The notes below the pieces were generated by a model. That model had not been told where the DNA came from and searched no databases. It worked only from the letters and a program-made list of their open reading frames with translations. This document shows, piece after piece, positions 1 to 6,964 of a stretch of DNA of 9,037 bases. Made by a program: the position numbers and the translations under genes. The DNA is from an uncultured Isosphaeraceae bacterium (GTDB lineage: Bacteria > Planctomycetota > Planctomycetia > Isosphaerales > Isosphaeraceae). The stretch spans positions 1 through 9,037 of the forward strand of contig CALCIC010001015.1 in the NCBI GenBank assembly GCA_937907405.1, read 5' to 3'. The first letter of the stretch is position 1. Every line of letters begins with the position of its first letter.

Positions 1-206
1 GCTCGACGCTGGTGGCGGGAAGCGGGTACAACAAGTTGATCGGTCGTGAGGGGCAGGTCCAGTTCAAGGCCGACAAGGCGACCGCGCTGGCCTTCACCGG
101 TCACGCCCGAGGCCGGTCGTTGAACGGTCAGCCGCGCAAGCCGGCCGGGACCTACTACCGGTTCATCAACAACCATCTGGTTCCGGTCCTCAAGATCAAC
201 ACCTGA
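1..206 (+). CDS. C-terminal fragment of an unrecognised protein (5' end outside window)
   Basis: An open frame enters from the left edge (first full codon at base 3) and ends at TGA 204-206, giving 67 visible residues. Codon use is strongly GC-ending, like the neighbouring genes, which supports real coding. The visible tail is basic and polar, with a GTYYRFINNHLVPVLKINT-like C-terminus. No membrane segment or catalytic motif is seen. A GTG at 12 could be read as a start but has no ribosome binding site and lies in continuous upstream coding frame, so the gene almost certainly begins outside the window. The stop is 39 bases before the hrpB start on the same strand, so the two could be cotranscribed. 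I do not recognise the family and assign no function. Confidence 0.7.
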   Translation, partial: STLVAGSGYNKLIGREGQVQFKADKATALAFTGHARGRSLNGQPRKPAGTYYRFINNHLVPVLKINT

Positions 207-218
207 TCCGGGACGAAT

Positions 219-238
219 CGAGCCGAGCCGAGCCGAGC
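219..238 (+). repeat. Short tandem repeat, four copies of CGAGC
   Basis: Four perfect head-to-tail copies of the pentamer CGAGC fill most of the 39-base gap between the upstream stop codon and the hrpB ATG. No clear Shine-Dalgarno sequence lies next to the ATG, so the repeat occupies the leader where one would be expected. Pentamer tracts can change length by slippage, which would alter this spacing. Any effect on expression is inference. Confidence 0.7.
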
Positions 239-245
239 GACGTCC

Positions 246-2798
246 ATGATTCCGCTGCCCATCGATCCCAGTCTGCCCCGGATTCTCGATCGTCTCAGGG
301 AGGGGCCGGGGTTGGTTTTGATCGCCCCTCCGGGGTCGGGCAAGACCACGCGGGTCCCCGCCGCGATCGTCCGGTCGGGCCTGCTGGGCGCGGACGATCC
401 CTCGGTGATCGTCTTGCAGCCGCGACGGGTCGCCGCGCGGTCCGTCGCGGCCCGGATCGCCGACGAGCAGGGGTGGACGCTGGGGCGCGAGGTCGGATAT
501 CAGATCCGATTCGAGCGCCGGGCGTCGGCGTCGACCCGGTTGCTGATCGAGACCGAGGGGGTGCTCACCCGCCAGATCCTGGCCGATCCGTTCCTCGAAA
601 CGGTGGGGGCGGTGGTCCTCGACGAGTTCCACGAGCGGAGCCTGCACACCGATCTGGCGCTGAGCCTGCTCCGTGAAGTCCGCCGCGAGGTCCGGCCCGA
701 CCTGCGGATCATCGTGACGTCGGCCACGCTCGACGCCGAGCCGGTGGCCCGCTTCCTCGACGCGCCGATCGTCGAGGTCCCCGGCCGCGTCTTCCCGGTC
801 GAATTGGAATACCGAGAGGCCGAACGTCCGGCCGATCCGGCGGTCGTCGCCGGGGCCGTCGCCTCGGCCCTCGCCGACCGCTCCGACCGGGGGCACGTCC
901 TCGTCTTCCTGCCGGGCGCGGCCGAAATCCGTCGCGCGTGTCGAGAACTCGAACCGATCGCCGCCGCCGCGGAAGCGGACGTGCTGCCGCTTTACGGCTC
1001 GCTGTCGGCCGAGGAGCAGGACCGGGCGCTTCGACCTTCCGGGCGTCGGAAGATCATCGTGGCGACGAACATCGCCGAGACCTCGCTGACGATCGACGGC
1101 GTGACGACGGTGATCGACGCCGGGCTTGCGCGGGTGGCCCGCCACGACCCCCAGCGCGGCCTGGATCGGCTCGACCTGGAGCGGATCAGCCGGGCGTCGG
1201 CCGATCAGCGCGCCGGGAGGGCGGGGCGGACCGGCCCCGGGCGCTGCATCCGGCTCTGGTCGGAGCGCCGGCACGCGGCGCTTGCGCCGTTCGACGAGCC
1301 GGAGGTCCATCGCGTCGATCTGGCCTCGACGGTGTTGACGCTGCGGTCGTGGGGCGTCCGCGAGCCCGAGCGGTTCGGCTGGTACGAGCCGCCGTCGAAG
1401 GACCGGCTCGAAGCCGCCGAGGTCCTCCTCGCCCGGCTCGGGGCGCTCGACGCGGAAGCCCGGACGATCACGCCGATCGGCGAGCGGTTGCTCGCCCTGC
1501 CCGTGCATCCCCGGCTCGGCCGGCTGCTCCTGGCCGCCGCCGCCGAGGGACTGGTTTACGAGGGCGCGGCCCTCGCCGCGCTGCTCTCGGAGAAGGACGT
1601 CGCCGCGCGTCGCCCCGGCGGCGGGCGTCGCGGTCTTTCCGACGTGCTCCCCCGCCTCGACCTGCTCGCCGAGGCCGAGGCCGGTCGATTCGGGCCGACG
1701 CTCAAGGACCGCGGGATCGACCCGTCGGCCGCGCGCCAGGTCGCGCGGATTCGGGACGATTTGATCCGCCTGGGCAGACGGCTTGAAGGGGCCGAGCGGC
1801 GATTCGACCGAGACGACGACGACGCGCGTGAGGAGGCGCTCCTGAAGCTTTTGATCCTGGCCTATCCCGACCGGGTTTCGCGGCGGCGCGGATCGGAGGA
1901 GACGGGGGTGATGGTCGGCGGTCGCGGGGTGCGGCTGGCGCGGGAGTCGGTCGTCCGCGACGGCGAGTTGTTCCTGGCCCTCGACCCCCGCGAGGCGAGG
2001 CGGCGGGGGACGCTCGAACTGGACGTGTCGATCGCCAGCGCGGTTCGGCTGGAATGGCTGGAGGAACTGGCGCCGCAATCGTTCCGCCGAGTCCGCCGGA
2101 CGCAGTACGACGCCGACCGCGAGCGGGTCGTGGCGGGGAATCAGCTCTGGTATGAAGACCTGTTGCTCCGCGAGGACTCCGCCCCCCCGGCCGACGCGCG
2201 GGAGGCGTCGGCGGCCCTGTTCGAGGCGCTCCGGCCCCGCGCCGGCGCGATCTTCCGCGATGACGAGACGGCCGCCGCCTGGCTCTCCCGGTACGACTTC
2301 GTCAGACTGGCCGTTCCCGAACTGGATTGGCCCGAACTGTCCGACGAGGCGCTCGCCGAACAACTGTCGTTCCTCTGCCACGGCAAGTCGCGCGCCTCGG
2401 AGGTCCGGCGCGCCCCCAAGGCGGCCTACCTGGAGGCGTTGCTCGCCCCCGCGCAGGTCCGCGAGCTGTCCCAATCCGCGCCGGAGACCCTGACGATCCC
2501 CAGCGGCCGGCAGGCGAGGCTGAAGTACGAGCCCGGCCGTCCCCCCGTCCTCTCGGCTCGCCTGCAAGAGCTGTTCGGCATGCTCGACACGCCGCGCCTG
2601 GCGCGCGGCCGCGCGCCCTTGCTGGTGGAGCTGCTGGGGCCGAACCACCGCCCGGTCCAGGTGACGTCGGACCTCCGGAGCTTCTGGACGACGACCTACC
2701 ATCAGGTCCGCAAGGACCTCCGCAACCGCTATCCGAAGCACGCCTGGCCCGAGGACCCGCTCACGGCCAAGGCCGTCGTCCGGCCGACCCGTTCGTGA
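246..2798 (+). CDS. hrpB: ATP-dependent helicase HrpB (DEAH-box family)
   Basis: Complete 850-residue superfamily 2 DEAH/RHA-type helicase, close to the usual HrpB length of about 810-850. Visible motifs, in order, are Walker A APPGSGKTT at 27-35, DEFHER (DExH box) at 126-131, SAT at 159-161, ATNIAETS (motif V) at 273-280 and QRAGRAGR (motif VI) at 321-328. After these come the helicase-associated region and the HrpB-specific C-terminal domain, with RPVQVTSDL from 802 and RYPKHAWPEDP from 828 as its hallmarks. All residues needed for ATP binding and hydrolysis appear intact. The ATG at 246 puts Walker A about 30 residues in, as in other HrpB proteins, although the ribosome binding site is weak. 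HrpB is cytoplasmic and probably remodels RNA or RNA-protein complexes; its exact substrate is not established. The name is unrelated to the hrpB regulator of type III secretion. The gene may be cotranscribed with the partial gene upstream. Confidence 0.96.
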   Translation: MIPLPIDPSLPRILDRLREGPGLVLIAPPGSGKTTRVPAAIVRSGLLGADDPSVIVLQPRRVAARSVAARIADEQGWTLGREVGYQIRFERRASASTRLLIETEGVLTRQILADPFLETVGAVVLDEFHERSLHTDLALSLLREVRREVRPDLRIIVTSATLDAEPVARFLDAPIVEVPGRVFPVELEYREAERPADPAVVAGAVASALADRSDRGHVLVFLPGAAEIRRACRELEPIAAAAEADVLPLYGSLSAEEQDRALRPSGRRKIIVATNIAETSLTIDGVTTVIDAGLARVARHDPQRGLDRLDLERISRASADQRAGRAGRTGPGRCIRLWSERRHAALAPFDEPEVHRVDLASTVLTLRSWGVREPERFGWYEPPSKDRLEAAEVLLARLGALDAEARTITPIGERLLALPVHPRLGRLLLAAAAEGLVYEGAALAALLSEKDVAARRPGGGRRGLSDVLPRLDLLAEAEAGRFGPTLKDRGIDPSAARQVARIRDDLIRLGRRLEGAERRFDRDDDDAREEALLKLLILAYPDRVSRRRGSEETGVMVGGRGVRLARESVVRDGELFLALDPREARRRGTLELDVSIASAVRLEWLEELAPQSFRRVRRTQYDADRERVVAGNQLWYEDLLLREDSAPPADAREASAALFEALRPRAGAIFRDDETAAAWLSRYDFVRLAVPELDWPELSDEALAEQLSFLCHGKSRASEVRRAPKAAYLEALLAPAQVRELSQSAPETLTIPSGRQARLKYEPGRPPVLSARLQELFGMLDTPRLARGRAPLLVELLGPNHRPVQVTSDLRSFWTTTYHQVRKDLRNRYPKHAWPEDPLTAKAVVRPTRS

Positions 2799-2920
2799 AC
2801 GCGGCGGGCTGGGCGTGGGACTCGGTTTGCGATCCCTGGACAATCGCGTCGGGGCCGTGTTCCAATTGTATGAGCGCGGCTCGCAACCGGTTTACATGTG
2901 CGTGTTGCATCAATGATCGC

Positions 2921-3077
2921 TCCCCTCTCCTCCGGGAGAGGGTTGCTGGAGTCGCCACCGACGTCGCTCGCGGGGAGCCCGGAGCCCAGCACGCAGCTCG
3001 AAGCGCCGCGACCCTCGTCCGGCCTTCGGCCCGACCCCGCAAGTGGGGTGCCCCCCCGCTCCCGGGGGGAGAAGGGA
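2921..3077. repeat. Putative intergenic repeat element with imperfect terminal inverted arms
   Basis: The left arm (2921-2942) and the reverse complement of the right arm (3055-3077) align over about 20 of 23 positions with one gap. The left arm alone is a perfect 8-bp hairpin: CCCTCTCC (2923-2930), loop TCCG, GGAGAGGG (2935-2942). The right arm alone pairs CTCCC (3059-3063) with GGGAG (3067-3071). Two more small hairpins lie inside: GGCC-TTC-GGCC at 3021-3031 and ACCCC/GGGGT at 3034-3049. There is no open frame for a transposase and no obvious target-site duplication. The structure resembles REP-like or MITE-like intergenic repeats known in GC-rich bacterial genomes. Only one copy is in this window, so repeat status is inferred from structure. 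Confidence 0.5.
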
Positions 3078-3095
3078 CGTCCGCAACGGTCTGTT

Positions 3096-3124
3096 TTGTT
3101 ATGTGCATGTAATCCGATTACAAG
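3096..3124 (+). promoter_or_regulatory. Weak candidate sigma-70-like promoter for the dehydrogenase gene
   Basis: TTGTTA at 3096-3101 (4 of 6 matches to the -35 consensus) is followed after exactly 17 bases by TACAAG at 3119-3124 (4 of 6 matches to the -10 consensus). It lies in the locally AT-richest part of the leader, about 55-80 bases before the chosen ATG. The perfect palindrome at 3108-3122 would overlap the spacer and -10 box, where a repressor could act. Both boxes are imperfect, so this is tentative. Confidence 0.25.
3108..3122. promoter_or_regulatory. Perfect 7-bp palindrome, possible operator
   Basis: TGTAATC at 3108-3114 is mirrored by GATTACA at 3116-3122 around a single C, giving a 15-base perfect dyad 55 bases upstream of the dehydrogenase ATG. 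Its composition contrasts with the GC-rich surroundings, and its size suits a dimeric helix-turn-helix regulator. The dyad is seen directly; the operator role is inference. Confidence 0.45.
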
Positions 3125-3126
3125 CC

Positions 3127-3147
3127 GGGCTAAGAACCGCTTAGCCC
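3127..3147. promoter_or_regulatory. Perfect 8-bp inverted repeat (leader hairpin or second operator)
   Basis: GGGCTAAG at 3127-3134 is followed by loop AACCG and then CTTAGCCC at 3140-3147, with no mismatch. It ends 30 bases before the chosen ATG. In RNA it would form a stable hairpin in the 5' leader; in DNA it could be a dyad for a regulator. No T-run follows, so it does not look like a terminator. It starts only four bases after the palindrome at 3108-3122. Confidence 0.5.
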
Positions 3148-3177
3148 CACTCTCCAGCCTTGGAGCCCACCCTCGCC

Positions 3178-6100
3178 ATGCCTCGATCTCGAATCGCCTC
3201 GGCCTTCGGACGCGGCGCGGCCCTCGCGGCCGCGCTGCTGTTTTATTGCGATCCCGCGTCGGCCCAGGCGCCGGCTTCGAAGCCCGCGTACCAGCCCGAA
3301 ATCAAGCCGGCCTCCGACGAGGGCGAGAAGGCGATCGCGCGGTTCCGGGTTCCGAAGGGGTTGAAGGTCGAGCTGTTCGCGGCCGAGCCGCTGCTGGCGA
3401 ATCCGGTCGCCTTCTGGCCCGACGACCACGGGCGGTTCTACGTCGCCGAGACGTTTCGGCACGGGCAGGGGGTGACGGACACGCGGGGCCACATGAACTG
3501 GCTCGACGACGACCTGGCCGCTCGGACGGTCGCCGACCGCGTGGCGATGTACCGGAAATTCTTCACGCCCGAGGAGTTCGCCGGCTTCGCCGTGGCCGAG
3601 GATCGGATTCGACGAATCGAGGATCGCGACGGCGACGGCAAGGCCGACGCCGCGACCGTCTTCGCCGACGGGTTCAACAATCCGGCCGTCGGCATCGGCG
3701 CGGGGGTTCTATCGCGGGGGAACGACGTGTATTTCGCCTGCATCCCCGACCTCTGGCTGCTCCGCGACGTCAACGGCGACGGCGTGGCCGACGAACGATC
3801 GGCGCTGCACGCCGGCTACGGCGTCCACGTCGGCTTCCTCGGCCACGACCTGCACGGCCTGACGTTCGGCCCCGACGGCAAGCTCTACTTCAGCATCGGC
3901 GACCGCGGCTTCAACGTGCAGGTCGACGGCAAGGGGCTCGCCGAGCTCGACAGCGGCTCGATCCTCCGGTGCAATCCCGACGGGACCGAGCTTGAGATCG
4001 TCGCGACCGGGCTCCGCAACCCGCAAGAGCTGGCCTTCGACCCGCAAGGCGACCTGTTCACCGTCGACAACAACTCCGACAGCGGCGACAAGGCCCGTCT
4101 CGTCCACCTGGTCGAAGGAGGGGACAGCGGCTGGCGGATCGGCTTCCAGTTCATCAAGCAGCCGACCAGTCGAGGCGCCTGGAACGAGGAGAAGCTGTGG
4201 GTGCCGGGCGAGGCCGAGAAGTCGGCGTCGATCCTCCCGCCGCTGATCAACATCAGCGACGGGCCGTCCGGGCTCACCCGCAATCCGGGCGTGACGGCGC
4301 TGCCCGACCGCTACAAGGACCACTTCTTCCTCGCCGACTTCCGGGGCGGCGCCTCGTCGAGCGGCGTCCGGGCGTTCACGGTCGAGCCCAAGGGCGCCTC
4401 GTTCAAACTGGGCGAGTCGGAAGAGTTCGTCTGGGGCGCTCTGGCGACCGACGTCGACTTCGGGGCCGACGGCGCCCTGTATTTCTCCGACTGGGTCGAG
4501 GGCTGGAACAAGACGGGCAAGGGGCGGCTCTACCGCGTTTTCGACCCCGCCCGCAAGGCCGACGCCAGGGTCGCGGAGGTCCGCAAGCTGCTCGCCGACG
4601 GATTCGACCAGCGAGCCGACGACGAACTCGCCGGCCTGCTCGGGCACGCCGACATGCGGGTCCGTCAGAAATCCCAGTTCGCCCTCGCGGCCAGGGGGAC
4701 CGATGCGATTCAATCATTCACCCGCGTGGCTCGCGACGGCAGGGCGGGGCTCGCCCGGCTGCACGCGATCTGGGGGCTGGGGCAGATCGGCCGTCGCGAG
4801 GCGTCGGCCCACGACGCTCTGGCGGTCTTGCTGAACGACTCCGACGCCGAGGTCCGCGCTCAGGCGGCGAAGACGTTGGGGGACGACCGGGCGAAGGCGT
4901 TCGGCGACCGGCTGATTCCGTTGCTGGCCGACGCCAGCCCGCGGGTTCGGTTCTTCGCGGCGATCGCCCTGGGGCGGATGGCGTTCCGCGACGCGGCCGG
5001 CCCGCTGGTCGCGATGGCCCGCGACGACGGCGGCGACGCCTATCTGCGACACGCGGCCGTCATGGGGCTTGTCGGCGCGGGCGATCTGGAGGCGCTTGCG
5101 AAGGCCGCGAAGGACGACTCCGCGAACGCGCGCCTGGCGGTCTTGCTGGCCTATCGTCGGCTCGGTCGGGCCGAGGTCGCGAGCTTCCTCGACGACGAGG
5201 ACGAACGACTGATTCTGGAAGCCGCGCGGGCGATCCACGATCAGCCCGTCGCCGAGGGTCTTCCGGCCCTGGCCGCATTGTACGGGAGCAAGGAACTAGC
5301 CAAGCCGATCTGGCGGCGCGTGGTCGCGGCCAACACGAGGCTCGGCGGCTCGGACGGCGCGAAGGCGCTCGCCGCGATCGCCGCGCGTCAGGACGTGCCC
5401 GCCGGCATCCGGGTCGAGGCGGTCGACGCCTTGCGGAACTGGGCCAAGCCTTCCGGACGCGATCCCCTGGTCGGCCTCTGGCGGCCGATCGCGTCCCGCC
5501 CCGCGCTGGACGCCGCCGTGGCGCTCAAGCCGGTGCTCGACGAACTCTTGAAGGATTCGTCGTCGATCGTCCAGAAGGCGGCCACCCGCGCCGCCGGCGC
5601 CCTCGCCGACAAGGCCGACGCCGACGCGCTCCGCAAGGTGCTGGCCGACGCCGAGTCGCCGGCCGACGTCCGGGTCGAAGTCCTCCGGGCGCTCGAACAA
5701 CTCGGCGACGCGCGGCTTGTCGAACTCGCCCGCGCCGCCGTCGATTCGCCCGTGACGAACCTTCGCGCCGAAGCCGTCCGCGTGCTGGCCAAGGCCCGCC
5801 CCAAGGAGGCCGTTCCGGCCCTTGAGCGCGCCCTGGAAGCGTCCGAGACCGCCGAGCGGCAGGCGGCCCTGGCGACGCTCGGCGACCTGGACGATCCGGC
5901 GGCCGACGTCGTGCTCGCCCGCTGGCTCGACCGTCTCGCCGACGGCAAGGTCGCGCCGGAAGTTCAACTCGACCTGCTCGAAGCCTCGGCCCGACGGAGC
6001 TCGACGGAGGTCAAGGAGCGGCTGGGACGGATCGAGGCCGGTCGGCCCAAGGACGACCCGACGGCCGCGTACCGCGAGGCGCTCGCCGGCGGCGACCCGG

Positions 6101-6549
6101 ATCGGGGTCGGCGGATCTTCTTCGAGAAGGCCGAGGTCCAGTGCGTCCGCTGCCACAAGGTCGGCGGCCAGGGGGGCGAGGTCGGCCCCGACCTGTCGGG
6201 CGTCGGCGGCAAGCAGCCCCGCGAGTACATCCTCGAATCGATCGTCACCCCCGACCGCAAGATCGCCGAGGGCTTCGAAACCCTGGTCGTCGCCACCGCC
6301 GACGGCCAGGTCCAGGCCGGCATCCTCAAGTCCGAGGCCGGCGACTCGCTCAAGCTGATGACCCCCGAGGGGAAACTCGTGACCATCCTCAAGGACGACG
6401 TCGACGAGCGCAAGCGAGGCGCGTCCGCCATGCCCGCCGACCTGATCAAGTCCCTCTCGCGCTCCGAGGTCCGCGACCTCGTCGCCTACCTCGCCAACCA
6501 GAAGCCCGGCGCCGCCGACGCGCCGGAATCTCGACCGGAAGGCCGCTGA
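3178..6549 (+). CDS. PVC-type membrane-bound dehydrogenase with HEAT-like repeats and C-terminal CxxCH heme domain
   Basis: 1,123 residues from the ATG at 3178. This start puts a signal peptide at the N-terminus: basic MPRSRIASAFGRG, a hydrophobic AALAAALLF stretch, and a likely cut after ASA near residue 27. An upstream TTG at 3160 would only add six residues before it. GGAG at 3162-3165 is a rather distant Shine-Dalgarno sequence. Residues about 40-455 match the Planctomycete/Verrucomicrobium dehydrogenase beta-propeller, related to soluble glucose/sorbosone dehydrogenases. They contain two calcium-loop-like motifs, DRDGDGKAD (149-157) and DVNGDGVAD (197-205). Residues about 470-960 are HEAT-like helical repeats. 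The C-terminal domain has the heme site C989-V-R-C992-H993 and a probable axial Met1085 in a SAMPADLIKSLS segment. The protein should be exported and oxidise an unknown, perhaps carbohydrate-derived, substrate with electron transfer to heme. The family is well known; its substrates are not. Confidence 0.92.
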   Translation: MPRSRIASAFGRGAALAAALLFYCDPASAQAPASKPAYQPEIKPASDEGEKAIARFRVPKGLKVELFAAEPLLANPVAFWPDDHGRFYVAETFRHGQGVTDTRGHMNWLDDDLAARTVADRVAMYRKFFTPEEFAGFAVAEDRIRRIEDRDGDGKADAATVFADGFNNPAVGIGAGVLSRGNDVYFACIPDLWLLRDVNGDGVADERSALHAGYGVHVGFLGHDLHGLTFGPDGKLYFSIGDRGFNVQVDGKGLAELDSGSILRCNPDGTELEIVATGLRNPQELAFDPQGDLFTVDNNSDSGDKARLVHLVEGGDSGWRIGFQFIKQPTSRGAWNEEKLWVPGEAEKSASILPPLINISDGPSGLTRNPGVTALPDRYKDHFFLADFRGGASSSGVRAFTVEPKGASFKLGESEEFVWGALATDVDFGADGALYFSDWVEGWNKTGKGRLYRVFDPARKADARVAEVRKLLADGFDQRADDELAGLLGHADMRVRQKSQFALAARGTDAIQSFTRVARDGRAGLARLHAIWGLGQIGRREASAHDALAVLLNDSDAEVRAQAAKTLGDDRAKAFGDRLIPLLADASPRVRFFAAIALGRMAFRDAAGPLVAMARDDGGDAYLRHAAVMGLVGAGDLEALAKAAKDDSANARLAVLLAYRRLGRAEVASFLDDEDERLILEAARAIHDQPVAEGLPALAALYGSKELAKPIWRRVVAANTRLGGSDGAKALAAIAARQDVPAGIRVEAVDALRNWAKPSGRDPLVGLWRPIASRPALDAAVALKPVLDELLKDSSSIVQKAATRAAGALADKADADALRKVLADAESPADVRVEVLRALEQLGDARLVELARAAVDSPVTNLRAEAVRVLAKARPKEAVPALERALEASETAERQAALATLGDLDDPAADVVLARWLDRLADGKVAPEVQLDLLEASARRSSTEVKERLGRIEAGRPKDDPTAAYREALAGGDPDRGRRIFFEKAEVQCVRCHKVGGQGGEVGPDLSGVGGKQPREYILESIVTPDRKIAEGFETLVVATADGQVQAGILKSEAGDSLKLMTPEGKLVTILKDDVDERKRGASAMPADLIKSLSRSEVRDLVAYLANQKPGAADAPESRPEGR

Positions 6550-6591
6550 GCCGACCTCCGGAATTCAGACAAGGAACGGCAGGAGACCACG

Positions 6592-6936
6592 ATGGCGACG
6601 AAGCCCACAAGGCAGCAAGTCGAGGCGCGCGATCAGTTCGCCGAGGCGCTCGTGCTGATCACGGGAGCGGCCCGGCTCGACGGCAAGGGCAAGTTCGATC
6701 GCGACGACCTGGCCGCGATCGCCCAACGGCTGGCGCGGGCCTCCCCGGCCTTCGGCCCGGACGCAATCGCGGCTCGGGCGGTCGAGCGGCGCGGCCGCTC
6801 CCTGGGCCTGCCGTCGACCACCGTTGAGATGCTGACGCTCATGGAAGACGTCGATCCCCTGGCGGCGCTCCTCCTGACTGACGAAGGCTTCCGCGAACTG
6901 ATCGACCGCTTGAACGAGGAGCTGGGCGAGGTTTGA
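6592..6936 (+). CDS. Small conserved-looking protein of unknown function
   Basis: A 114-residue protein with ATG at 6592, preceded by AGGAG (6581-6585) at an ideal 6-base spacing. It lies 42 bases after the dehydrogenase stop and 28 bases before the next start, so it is probably in an operon at least with the pRiA4b ORF-3-like gene. It looks soluble, charged and mostly helical. The first 50 residues alternate charged and small residues (ARDQFAEALVLITGAARLDG), a central segment is Arg-rich (AARAVERRGRSLGLP), and the C-terminal half is acidic and Leu-rich (TLMEDVDPLAALLLTDEGF, then LIDRLNEELGEV). There is no signal peptide, membrane segment, metal site or catalytic motif. I do not recognise the family. 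GC-ending codon use and the ribosome binding site argue that it is real. Confidence 0.8.
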   Translation: MATKPTRQQVEARDQFAEALVLITGAARLDGKGKFDRDDLAAIAQRLARASPAFGPDAIAARAVERRGRSLGLPSTTVEMLTLMEDVDPLAALLLTDEGFRELIDRLNEELGEV

Positions 6937-6952
6937 AACGGCTTTGAACGCC

Positions 6953-6957
6953 AGGAG
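6953..6957 (+). promoter_or_regulatory. Shine-Dalgarno sequence deciding the start of the pRiA4b ORF-3-like gene
   Basis: AGGAG lies 7 bases before the ATG at 6965. The in-frame TTG at 6944, which would lengthen the protein by seven residues, sits upstream of this site and has no comparable site of its own. The ATG at 6965 is therefore preferred. Confidence 0.75.
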
Positions 6958-6964
6958 AGAGAGC

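Larger units (their letters stand above)
2799..3177. other. 379-base gene-free region between hrpB and the dehydrogenase
   Basis: No convincing gene lies here. Open frames crossing it on both strands begin or end inside neighbouring genes, have no ribosome binding site and are out of frame with real coding. The region is a mosaic. A less GC-rich stretch follows hrpB (about 57% GC by hand count over 2831-2920). Then comes the inverted-arm element at 2921-3077, and then a locally AT-richer leader with two perfect inverted repeats (3108-3122 and 3127-3147) before the next gene. No hairpin followed by a T-run is visible, so a factor-independent terminator for hrpB cannot be called. Confidence 0.8.

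Noticed and set aside
2923..2942. Hairpin as a factor-independent terminator for hrpB
   Set aside because: The stem is strong but it is 125 bases beyond the stop codon and is followed by mixed sequence, not a T-run; it is better explained as one arm of the repeat element.
3232..3252. Lipoprotein signal (lipobox) in the dehydrogenase N-terminus, LFYC
   Set aside because: The residue before Cys is Tyr and the one before that Phe, which does not fit the lipobox, while ASA shortly after fits an ordinary signal peptidase I site.
2898..3995. Plus-strand open frame of 365 codons spanning the intergenic element and the start of the dehydrogenase
   Set aside because: Most of it is a shadow of the dehydrogenase frame and the rest is structured non-coding sequence; there is no ribosome binding site.
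3709..4713. Long minus-strand open frame (334 codons) opposite the dehydrogenase gene
   Set aside because: It is antisense to a gene with clear domain motifs, shows no recognisable motif itself, and such frames are common opposite GC-rich genes.
4197..5825. Plus-strand open frame of 542 codons overlapping the dehydrogenase
   Set aside because: The translation is an Arg/Gly/Pro-rich shadow typical of a wrong frame in GC-rich coding DNA; the real frame carries the HEAT-like repeats.
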